Of a stretch of 40,552 nucleotides of DNA, positions 34,120-40,552 are shown piece by piece. The DNA is from Bacteroidetes bacterium GWF2_33_38 (GTDB lineage Bacteria > Bacteroidota > Bacteroidia > Bacteroidales > GWF2-33-38). The notes under the pieces are model-generated. The model was not told the origin of the DNA. It searched no databases and saw only the letters and a list, made by a program, of their open reading frames with translations. Location: contig MEOF01000019.1 in assembly GCA_001769505.1 (NCBI GenBank), forward strand, positions 132,159 to 172,710, read 5' to 3'. Positions within the stretch are counted from its first letter, which is position 1, and every line of letters starts with the position of its first letter. The position numbers were made by a program, and so were the translations under genes.

Positions 34120-34897
34120 AAAACTTTATTCTAATATTTGACTTTATTTCAAGATTAAGAAGGTCGGAAGCAGAACCATTTTTTATACCAATTTCAAGAT
34201 GTCCGATAGTATTAAAAATCGCTAAAATATCACCGTTTGATGTTTCAAAATATGAATTATTAATCTTACTTACTTTATGTTGATTGCTTTGAACCAAAAT
34301 ATCGAAATCTCTTCCTTTTCTAATTTTTTCGAAAAAGTCCTTTTTGATATTTGTAATGGCGTTGTTGTACGAATCAATATAAATAACGTGTCCGGTAAGC
34401 GAATCGTTATTGTAAACAGGCATCAAATTCGATTGTTCTTTGTAAGCTTCAACTATAATTCCAATTTCTTCAATCGGTTTACCTTCGATTATGCTTTGGA
34501 CAATATTGGGAAAAATTTCTAGTTCCGGAAAAATTGAAAACTTATCAGATTCAGGCATAAGTCTAACAATTATTTCGGATTTTTCGTCAAAAAGCAAACT
34601 GAAAACACCATTGTCAGCTCCCAAAAAATATTGATTCTCGTGCTTGATTAACAATAATTTATTCTCAGTAGTTTCTTCTGAATTTACTCCGATTATGTGA
34701 ATTGTATTTTCGGGATAATGTTTGTAACTGCTTTTAAGAATAAATGCTGTTTGCATAATATTAAAAGGCACAATATTATGCGAGATATCAACAATTGTAA
34801 TATCCGAACAAATTTTTAGCAACCCACCTTTTACGGCTCCTGCGTAGTACGCTTTGTGGTTCCAGTCAGTTGTAAGTGTTACTATTTGCCGACTCAT
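34109..34897 (-). CDS. SAM hydrolase / SAM hydroxide adenosyltransferase family protein (DUF62)
   Basis: 262 residues. The N-terminal LTTDWNHKAYYAGAVKGGLLKICSDITIVDISHNI matches the conserved start of the DUF62 family (usual form LTTDFG..D.YVGAMKG...I-D-SH), and FLGADNGVFSLLF matches the GPDNGLLS-type SAM loop. The C-terminal beta domain contains DSYNNAITNI, the usual DxFGNxxTN segment. Most members hydrolyse S-adenosylmethionine to adenosine and methionine using a water molecule; a few add halide instead. Asp at DW and DN are present; the usual Gly after D-F is replaced. First gene of a minus operon with ABM, mazG and PAP2, and divergent from phoH, with an 84-bp gap. Confidence 0.88.
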   Translation of the reverse strand: MSRQIVTLTTDWNHKAYYAGAVKGGLLKICSDITIVDISHNIVPFNIMQTAFILKSSYKHYPENTIHIIGVNSEETTENKLLLIKHENQYFLGADNGVFSLLFDEKSEIIVRLMPESDKFSIFPELEIFPNIVQSIIEGKPIEEIGIIVEAYKEQSNLMPVYNNDSLTGHVIYIDSYNNAITNIKKDFFEKIRKGRDFDILVQSNQHKVSKINNSYFETSNGDILAIFNTIGHLEIGIKNGSASDLLNLEIKSNIRIKFYDH

Positions 34898-34981
34898 TTG
34901 ATAGTGGAAAAAATCCTTCTTTAAAGTAAAAAAATGTTCTTATTTTTAGACTTTAAAAATACATATAATTATGCAATTTTC

Positions 34982-35944
34982 ATGTTAGAAAAAATTTTAT
35001 ATTTAGATAGCATCAATCCTATTGAATTTTACGGAGTTAACGACTCAAAATTGAATATTATCAATCGACATTTTCCCAAACTTAAAATCATAGCACGAGG
35101 AAACGAAATAAAGGTTTTGGGCGACGATGCCGAAATACTTAGTTTTGAAAATAAATTCGACCAATTAAAAGAGTTTTTAAATAAATTTAACTCTTTTTCG
35201 GAAAATAAATTAGAAAAATTACTTTCAAATTATAGCCAAGAACTTAAATCGAGCGAAAATCAAAATATCATTACCCATAATACTTCGGGACGAGCAATTA
35301 TGCCGAAAACTGTTACTCAGCAAAAAATGGTAGAAGCGTATACGAAAAATGATTTAATTGTTGCTGTTGGTCCCGCAGGCTCAGGAAAAACATATATTTC
35401 AATTGCATTAGCCGTAAGAGCATTAAAAAATAAGGAAGTTCGTAAAATAATTATTTCTCGCCCTGCTGTTGAAGCTGAAGAGCACCTTGGTTTTTTGCCT
35501 GGCGACTTAAAAGAAAAACTCGACCCTTATTTGCAACCAATTTATGATGCGTTGAACGACATGCTTCCTTCCAAAAAATTAGCAGACTTAATTGAAGATG
35601 GAGTCATTCAAATTGCACCACTAGCTTTTATGAGAGGTCGTACGTTAGACAATGCATTTGTAATTCTCGACGAAGCACAAAATGCTACTTCAAATCAAAT
35701 GAAAATGTTTTTGACCCGAATGGGAGAGAATGCAAAATTCATTGTTACGGGAGATTTAACACAAATCGACTTGCCAAATAAACAAAATTCGGGATTGTAT
35801 CGTGCAATCAAAATATTGAGAGATGTCGAAGGGATTTCGATAGTAGAATATAACAAAGATGATATTTCGCGACACAAATTGGTCAAACAAATTGTTGAAG
35901 CATACGAAAAAGAAAATCAAGAAAAGGAAAATAAAATTCTTTAA
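34982..35944 (+). CDS. phoH: PhoH family ATPase
   Basis: The start is placed at ATG 34982 (MLEKILYLDSINPIEFYGVN), giving 320 residues, the usual length; ATG 34934 would add 16 residues without conservation. The N-terminal part (about 1-100) is the KH-like domain common in PhoH-like proteins. The ATPase has Walker A GPAGSGKT (130-137), the family signature SRPAVEAEEHLGFLPGD (159-175), Walker B FVILDEAQNA (226-235) and the GDLTQIDLP sensor. PhoH-like ATPases are thought to work in RNA metabolism and ribosome-related processes, together with YbeY in other bacteria; the exact function is not settled. It leads a four-gene plus operon. Confidence 0.93.
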   Translation: MLEKILYLDSINPIEFYGVNDSKLNIINRHFPKLKIIARGNEIKVLGDDAEILSFENKFDQLKEFLNKFNSFSENKLEKLLSNYSQELKSSENQNIITHNTSGRAIMPKTVTQQKMVEAYTKNDLIVAVGPAGSGKTYISIALAVRALKNKEVRKIIISRPAVEAEEHLGFLPGDLKEKLDPYLQPIYDALNDMLPSKKLADLIEDGVIQIAPLAFMRGRTLDNAFVILDEAQNATSNQMKMFLTRMGENAKFIVTGDLTQIDLPNKQNSGLYRAIKILRDVEGISIVEYNKDDISRHKLVKQIVEAYEKENQEKENKIL

Positions 35945-35965
35945 AACATAAATATAACAAGCAAC

Positions 35966-36922
35966 ATGACAAAAGCAATCGTTAAGACAGACTTTAATTT
36001 TCCAAACCAAAAAAGTGTTTATAAAGGAAAGGTAAGAGATGTATATAATATTGACGACAAATTTCTTGTAATGGTAGTTTCTGACCGAATTTCGGCATTC
36101 GATGTCGTACTTCCAAAAGGAATTCCTTACAAAGGACAAGTGTTGAACCAAATTGCAGCTAAATTTTTAGATGCAACTTCTGACATCGTTCCTAATTGGA
36201 AGATAGCAACTCCAGACCCTACTGTAACCGTTGGACATGTTTGCAAACCTTATGCAATTGAGATGATTGTCAGAGGATATTTAACCGGAAGTTCGTGGAG
36301 AGAATACAAAAATGGTGTACGTGAAATTTGTGGTATTCCTCTTCCTGATGGCATGAAAGAACATCAACGTTTTGCTGAGCCAATTTTAACTCCCACTACT
36401 AAAGCTGAATTAGGTTTGCACGACGAAAATATTTCTCGTGAAGAAATTATTGCTCAAGGAATTATACCTGAAGAAGAATACAAAAAAATGGAAGAATACA
36501 GTTTGAAACTTTTCAAGCGAGGTTCAGAAATTGCAGCCAAAATGGGATTAATTTTAGTAGATACGAAATACGAATTTGGGAAAAAAGATAACCAAGTGTA
36601 TTTGATCGACGAAATTCATACTCCCGATTCATCGCGTTATTTTTATGCAAATGGTTACGAAGAAAGATTTGCAAAAGGCGAACAACAAAAACAATTATCA
36701 AAAGAATTTGTTCGCGAATGGTTGATGGAAAATAATTTTAAAGGAGAAAAAGGACAAACGGTTCCAGAAATGACCGATGATTTTGTTACCTTGATTTCTG
36801 AACGTTACATTGAACTTTATGAAAATATCATCGGCGAAAAATTCATAAAATCAGATATTTCAGAAGTACATAATCGAATTGAAAAAAATATAAACGAATT
36901 CCTTAAAAATTATAAAAATTAA
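35966..36922 (+). CDS. purC: Phosphoribosylaminoimidazole-succinocarboxamide synthase (SAICAR synthetase)
   Basis: 318 residues, the longer form of the enzyme. It joins CAIR and aspartate with ATP hydrolysis in purine synthesis, in the cytosol. The ATP-grasp-like start [12 protein letters not shown] (19-30), the substrate loop [16 protein letters not shown] (38-53), [30 protein letters not shown] and [15 protein letters not shown] are all in place and complete. The gene is 21 bp behind phoH, and its stop overlaps the trmD start by one base (TAATG), so they are read together. Confidence 0.97.
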   Translation: MTKAIVKTDFNFPNQKSVYKGKVRDVYNIDDKFLVMVVSDRISAFDVVLPKGIPYKGQVLNQIAAKFLDATSDIVPNWKIATPDPTVTVGHVCKPYAIEMIVRGYLTGSSWREYKNGVREICGIPLPDGMKEHQRFAEPILTPTTKAELGLHDENISREEIIAQGIIPEEEYKKMEEYSLKLFKRGSEIAAKMGLILVDTKYEFGKKDNQVYLIDEIHTPDSSRYFYANGYEERFAKGEQQKQLSKEFVREWLMENNFKGEKGQTVPEMTDDFVTLISERYIELYENIIGEKFIKSDISEVHNRIEKNINEFLKNYKN

Positions 36923-37599
36923 TGCGAATAGATATCATAACTGTTTTGCCTGAACTTCTTGAAAGTCCGTTAAATCATTCCATTGTTAAACGTGCACAAG
37001 AAAAAGGAATTGTCGAAATTTACGTTCATAATCTTCGCGATTATGCCGTAAATAAATATAAACAAGTTGACGATTATCCTTATGGAGGTGAAGCGGGAAT
37101 GGTTTTAATGATTGAACCAATTGACAAAATAATTACAAAATTAAAATCGGAAAGAACATACAACGAAATTATTTATACCTCTCCCGACGGAGAACAGTTT
37201 AAGCAAAAAATGGCAAATACATTTTCCAGCTTCGAAAACATTATTATTCTTTGTGGACACTACAAAGGTATTGACCACAGAATACGCGAACAACTCATTA
37301 CAAGAGAAATCTCGATAGGCGACTATGTTGTAACCGGCGGAGAACTTGCCGCTGCAATTATTACCGACTCAATCGTTCGATTAATACCGGGAGCTATTTC
37401 TGACGAACAATCGGCTTTGTCTGATTCATTTCAAGACAACTTGCTTTCACCACCTGTTTATACTCGTCCGGCAGAATATAAAGGATGGAAAGTTCCCGAT
37501 ATTTTACTTTCGGGAAATTTTAAAGAAATTGAAAAATGGAAACACAATCAATCGCTTGAACGAACACAAAAACTAAGACCCGATTTGCTTGATGAATAA
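36922..37599 (+). CDS. trmD: tRNA (guanine-N1)-methyltransferase TrmD
   Basis: 225 residues, the normal length. It methylates N1 of G37 in tRNAs that read CNN and GGG codons, which keeps the reading frame. As a SPOUT enzyme it has a trefoil knot, seen here as [13 protein letters not shown] (about 109-121) and [14 protein letters not shown] (131-144). The tRNA-binding site has [12 protein letters not shown] (51-62), and the C-terminal helix-linked block is [26 protein letters not shown]. In many bacteria trmD lies with rimM and rpsP; here it is instead between purC and a phosphatase gene, overlapping the purC stop by 1 bp and the next start by 8 bp. Confidence 0.97.
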   Translation: MRIDIITVLPELLESPLNHSIVKRAQEKGIVEIYVHNLRDYAVNKYKQVDDYPYGGEAGMVLMIEPIDKIITKLKSERTYNEIIYTSPDGEQFKQKMANTFSSFENIIILCGHYKGIDHRIREQLITREISIGDYVVTGGELAAAIITDSIVRLIPGAISDEQSALSDSFQDNLLSPPVYTRPAEYKGWKVPDILLSGNFKEIEKWKHNQSLERTQKLRPDLLDE

Positions 37600-39970
37600 A
37601 TACTTGATTATATTGTTTATTGCTTTTTCAACATTGACCAATCTAAATGCTCAATTTGCCGATAAAAAAATATATTTGGTTGATTCATTAAATCTGAAAT
37701 TATTATATAAAGAGGATAAAGCCTTAATCGATTCTGTTGTTAATCAATACAAAAAAGCTAAGCACGACACCGTGAGGCTATCGTTAATTTCAACTCTTGT
37801 TGAAGGAATTAGCGACAATCGAGTTTGGCCAAAGTACAATGAGTTTATGTTTGAATTATGTAATACAGGTTTGAGCAAAATCCCTGCTTCGCAAACAGTA
37901 GTTCGACTATTCTATCTTGACTATAAAAACAGAGCCTTGAACAATTTTGGATATTATAATTTAATGCAAGGAAATATCGACTTAGCGTTGGAATATTATG
38001 CAAAAAGTAAAGCAATACTCGAAGAAATAAACGATAAAGCAGGTTTGGCTGCATATTACAATAGTGTTGGATACATTTATACCAATCAAGGCTCCATAAA
38101 AAAAGGGCTTGATTTTATGCACAAAAGTTTGAAATTAAAAGAAGAACTTGGAGATTTACCAAGCCTTGCAACTACCTTAACCAATCTTGGCTTTGTGTAT
38201 AAAAGTCAAAACGAACACGACAAAGCCTTAGAATATTTTCAGAAAAGTTTGAAAATTAGAGAGGATTTGAACGATAAGTCTGGCATTGCAATGTGTTTGG
38301 GGCATTTAGGTTCGTTATATTTTGCAAAAAATGAACTCGAAAAAGCTCTCGAAAATTATAGTAAAGCTTACCGCATAAGTAAGGAAACAAGCGATGAGTT
38401 TGGAACAGCACATCATTTACAAAATTTAGGTGTGTTCTTTCAGCGAAAAAAAAATTATTCACAAGCATTAAAATATTTTGCCAATTGTCTTGAATTACGT
38501 CGAAAAATTAACGATTCGGAAGGAATTGCCGGAATACTGTTTAGAATTGGCGAAATTCAACTCGAAATGGGAAATATTTCTGAAGCATTGACAAGTGCTA
38601 ATGAGTCGATGAAAATGGCGAAAAAGCTCAAATATCCTCTCGAAATATCGAATACAGCATTGTTGCTTCAAAAAATTTACAAAAAGCAAAACAAATGGCA
38701 AGAGGCTCTAGAAATGTACGAACTTCATGTAGAGATGCAAGATAGCATAATGAACGAAGAAACTCAAAAAATTGTTATCAAACAACAAATGCAATACACG
38801 TACGAAAAGGAAAAACTTGCCGATAGTCTCGAATTTGCGAATAAAGAAGCAATTAAAGACCTTGAAATAAAAGAGAATCAAGCCAAAATTCAAAAGCAGA
38901 AAGCCGAGCTCGAAAGAGAGGCTATCCAAAAAAAAGCATTATACGGCGGCATTATTTTATTAGCTCTGTTAGTTAGTGCCATTCTAATTGCGTTTAGAAA
39001 TAAAAAGCGTGACAACGAAATTATTTCAAAACAAAAAGATGAAGTAGAAGCCAAGAAAAAATTACTTGAGGAGAAAAACAAAGAGGTTTTTGATAGTATT
39101 AATTATGCAAAACGAATTCAGCAGGCTCTTTTGCAAGCCGAAGAACATGTTAGCAGTAAATTCCCTCCACATTTTATTCTTTTCAAACCTAAAGATATTG
39201 TGTCGGGAGACTTTTATTGGTCGGCTGAAAAAAATAATCATTTATTTATTGCTGTTGTCGATTGCACTGGACATGGCGTACCAGGAGCTTTTATGAGCAT
39301 GCTTGGAATCAGTTTTTTAAACGATATTGTTTCAACGAATATCTTACTTCATCCGTCCGAAATACTTGATAAGTTAAGAGACCGAGTTATAAAAGAACTG
39401 AACCAAACCGGAAAAGGAGGCGATAGTAAAGATGGGATGGATATTTCATTACTTAGATTCGATACACTTACAAAAAAAATCGAGTGGGCAGGAGCTAATA
39501 ATCCACTATACATAGTTAAAGGTGAAAAGTTAAAAGTGAAAAGTGAAAAGTTAAAAGTGAATAGTGAAGAGTTAAAAGTGAAAAGTTTATCAAGTTATAA
39601 AGTTGATGTTATTCTGGACTCACCCTCTGTCATTCCGAACGAATGTGAGGAATCTAATATTCAACTTTATGAACTAAAAGGAGACAAAATGCCAATCGGT
39701 TTTCACGAAAACATTGTTCCGTTTACCAATCATTCGATTGAAGTAAACGATTCGGATAAACTTTACATTTTTAGCGACGGTTTTGCCGATCAATTTGGTG
39801 GCGAGCATGGGAAAAAATACAAGTATAAAGCCTTAAAAGAATTATTGCTTCAAAATTATCAAATACCAATGCAAGAGCAAAAGGAGATATTTTTGCAAGC
39901 ATTTGAAAACTGGAAAGGCAGCCTCGAACAAGTTGACGATGTGTGTTTAATAGGATTAAGCATAGAATAA
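37592..39970 (+). CDS. Membrane TPR protein with SpoIIE/PP2C phosphatase domain
   Basis: The start at ATG 37592 gives a signal peptide ([21 protein letters not shown]). 792 residues. Order: about six to seven TPR repeats (about 95-400; [36 protein letters not shown] and similar), a coiled coil (about 400-445), one transmembrane helix (about 448-466, [17 protein letters not shown]), a second coiled coil (to 515) and a C-terminal SpoIIE-type serine phosphatase (about 530-792; [23 protein letters not shown] with Asp557, [11 protein letters not shown] with Asp728). The layout suggests a sensor that dephosphorylates an anti-sigma antagonist, with the TPR part in the periplasm. Residues about 644-690 are an in-frame repeat insertion: three 21-nt copies plus a hairpin unit. 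Overlaps trmD by 8 bp. Confidence 0.92.
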   Translation: MNKYLIILFIAFSTLTNLNAQFADKKIYLVDSLNLKLLYKEDKALIDSVVNQYKKAKHDTVRLSLISTLVEGISDNRVWPKYNEFMFELCNTGLSKIPASQTVVRLFYLDYKNRALNNFGYYNLMQGNIDLALEYYAKSKAILEEINDKAGLAAYYNSVGYIYTNQGSIKKGLDFMHKSLKLKEELGDLPSLATTLTNLGFVYKSQNEHDKALEYFQKSLKIREDLNDKSGIAMCLGHLGSLYFAKNELEKALENYSKAYRISKETSDEFGTAHHLQNLGVFFQRKKNYSQALKYFANCLELRRKINDSEGIAGILFRIGEIQLEMGNISEALTSANESMKMAKKLKYPLEISNTALLLQKIYKKQNKWQEALEMYELHVEMQDSIMNEETQKIVIKQQMQYTYEKEKLADSLEFANKEAIKDLEIKENQAKIQKQKAELEREAIQKKALYGGIILLALLVSAILIAFRNKKRDNEIISKQKDEVEAKKKLLEEKNKEVFDSINYAKRIQQALLQAEEHVSSKFPPHFILFKPKDIVSGDFYWSAEKNNHLFIAVVDCTGHGVPGAFMSMLGISFLNDIVSTNILLHPSEILDKLRDRVIKELNQTGKGGDSKDGMDISLLRFDTLTKKIEWAGANNPLYIVKGEKLKVKSEKLKVNSEELKVKSLSSYKVDVILDSPSVIPNECEESNIQLYELKGDKMPIGFHENIVPFTNHSIEVNDSDKLYIFSDGFADQFGGEHGKKYKYKALKELLLQNYQIPMQEQKEIFLQAFENWKGSLEQVDDVCLIGLSIE
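39524..39586 (+). repeat. Three 21-nt tandem repeats inside the phosphatase gene
   Basis: Three units of the form GAAAAGTTAAAAGTGAAAAGT with one or two changes. In frame they encode [14 protein letters not shown] and EELKVKS. They lie in a loop between the SpoIIE segments NNPLYIVK and GDKMPIGF. Confidence 0.85.
39628..39655 (+). repeat. Covarying hairpin unit R4 inside the phosphatase coding region
   Basis: TGTC, stem ATTCC/GGAAT, 12-nt loop GAACGAATGTGA, then CT. It is translated as part of [11 protein letters not shown]. The frame is kept, so the host protein tolerates it. Confidence 0.8.
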
Positions 39971-40271
39971 CGGCGAAGGTTACAATAATATACTCACGTT
40001 AAAAAGTCCATTGGACAAACTATATATTTTGTAAATTAGTTATTGAAAAATTGCTAAAGCGGTTTTTAATTTTTAAGTTTGTTATTGAAGTGTAAAAATT
40101 TGAAAATCGATAGATATAAAAATGTAACATTTACAAACCATAAAAATCGCAAATATTTGTTTATGTGTTGGTATTCAAATGTATAAACAAATTAGATATA
40201 TTGAAGATACCCGCAATATGCGGGTATAGATATGTTGGGCACAATTTTAAAAAACGACAAAACACTAGATT
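39971..40271. other. 300-bp intergenic region after the phosphatase operon
   Basis: AT-rich and without a gene. It holds a small palindrome GTCCATTGGAC (40016-40026) and a strong hairpin at 40207-40227. No clear TAnnTTTG promoter was found before the AAA gene. Confidence 0.6.
40207..40227. repeat. Perfect hairpin next to the AAA gene
   Basis: ATACCCGCA pairs with TGCGGGTAT around a 3-nt loop (9 bp, five of them G-C), the strongest small stem in the intergenic regions. GTTGGGC follows at 40234-40240 and the AAA start codon at 40272. No T run follows, so it is not a normal terminator. Confidence 0.6.
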
Positions 40272-40478
40272 ATGAAAATAGAGCAAATCAAAATTGAAGG
40301 ACTTTTCGGAGAATTAAATTATGATATCCGAATAGATGATAACAAGCTTATTCTTGTTGCTGAAAATGGTTCAGGTAAAACTACCATTGTGAATATCATT
40401 TATTATTTTCTATCACGCCAATGGACAAAACTTTTGCGTTACCGCTTCGAAAAAATAACAGCCTGGAAAATCCAATGA
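40272..40478 (+). CDS. AAA-type ATP-binding protein, truncated by an insertion
   Basis: 68 residues remain. The start MKIEQIKIEGLFGELNYDIRI followed by LILVAENGSGKTTIVNIIYYFLS has a Walker A motif at 30-37 (AENGSGKT), as in SMC/RecF-like AAA_15/AAA_23 proteins, where KI-x-I-x-G-LFG is the usual opening. Such proteins are normally 400-600 residues, with Walker B near the C-terminus. Here the frame stops at TGA 40476-40478, exactly where repeats of a presumed IS21-family end begin, so the gene looks interrupted. Many relatives are in defence or overcoming-lysogeny-type systems, but this cannot be judged from 68 residues. Confidence 0.7.
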   Translation: MKIEQIKIEGLFGELNYDIRIDDNKLILVAENGSGKTTIVNIIYYFLSRQWTKLLRYRFEKITAWKIQ

Positions 40479-40552
40479 AATAGACCACCACAAAACAGTT
40501 TAAACAGACCACCTATTCCAATTTAAATTGACCACTTCAAGCAGTCGAAGTT
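40476..40552. mobile_element. Probable IS21-family element end (runs off right edge)
   Basis: Three related octamers, AGACCACC at 40482-40489 and 40506-40513 and TGACCACT at 40529-40536, are spaced 23-24 nt apart. Repeated short terminal motifs at this spacing behind a TG end are typical of IS21-family elements (istA/istB). No transposase is seen before the edge. Confidence 0.45.

Noticed and set aside
40234-40240. GTTGGGC as an integron attC core site (GTTRRRY)
   Set aside because: No partner RYYYAAC core is found within 150 nt upstream in the arrangement of an attC site, and no integrase is in the window.

Overview
The window is AT-rich and reads as a chromosomal segment of a Bacteroidota bacterium. 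The markers are a type B (gliding-type) type IX secretion C-terminal signal on a giant SprB-repeat protein, several start regions preceded by the Bacteroidota promoter core TAnnTTTG, PD40-OmpA and DUF2807 envelope proteins, a TonB-dependent receptor with an N-terminal carboxypeptidase-regulatory-like domain, and an LptD of the Bacteroidota form. A marine or anaerobic Bacteroidales-like lineage is a reasonable guess, but the sequence alone does not fix the order.

Layout. At 1-2501 (minus strand) lie a sodium:solute symporter cut by the left edge, plsY and an MFS transporter. At 2623-9643 (plus) a small secreted protein leads into a 2208-residue adhesin-like protein with 17 SprB repeats. A degenerate heavy-metal-associated protein (minus), ATP-dependent PEP carboxykinase and an RlmI-like rRNA methyltransferase follow. 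At 13675-14227 a small GIY-YIG nuclease gene sits among short hairpin repeats, next to a TPR-PD40-OmpA protein. Then come an HI0933-type flavoprotein and dnaA (both minus), and a divergent envelope cluster: mlaD-like and N-acetylmuramoyl-L-alanine amidase leftward, lptD rightward.

At 24300-26560 there is an accessory patch: an AAA_14/DUF4143 ATPase, gene debris, and a lipoprotein gene bracketed by direct repeats. A three-gene minus operon follows (DUF2807 lipoprotein plus two small outer-membrane proteins) with a good terminator, then a plus-strand surface-repeat protein and a TonB-dependent receptor. Between 32164 and 39970 two tight operons diverge. Leftward: SAM hydrolase-type protein, ABM monooxygenase-like protein, mazG, PAP2. 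Rightward: phoH, purC, trmD and a TPR-SpoIIE phosphatase. The right edge holds a truncated AAA ATP-binding gene that runs into what looks like the end of an IS21-family element.

Most of the window is housekeeping and envelope biology. The most unusual signal is a family of about 27-nt units, TGTC plus a 5-bp stem-loop plus CT, found five times. The stem bases covary between copies, so a hairpin appears to be under selection. Two of the loci bracket the GIY-YIG nuclease gene, one supplies a spurious upstream start for the OmpA gene, and one is inserted in frame in the phosphatase gene. This resembles REP/RAYT-type systems in logic but has a GIY-YIG nuclease as the candidate partner. That link is inference.
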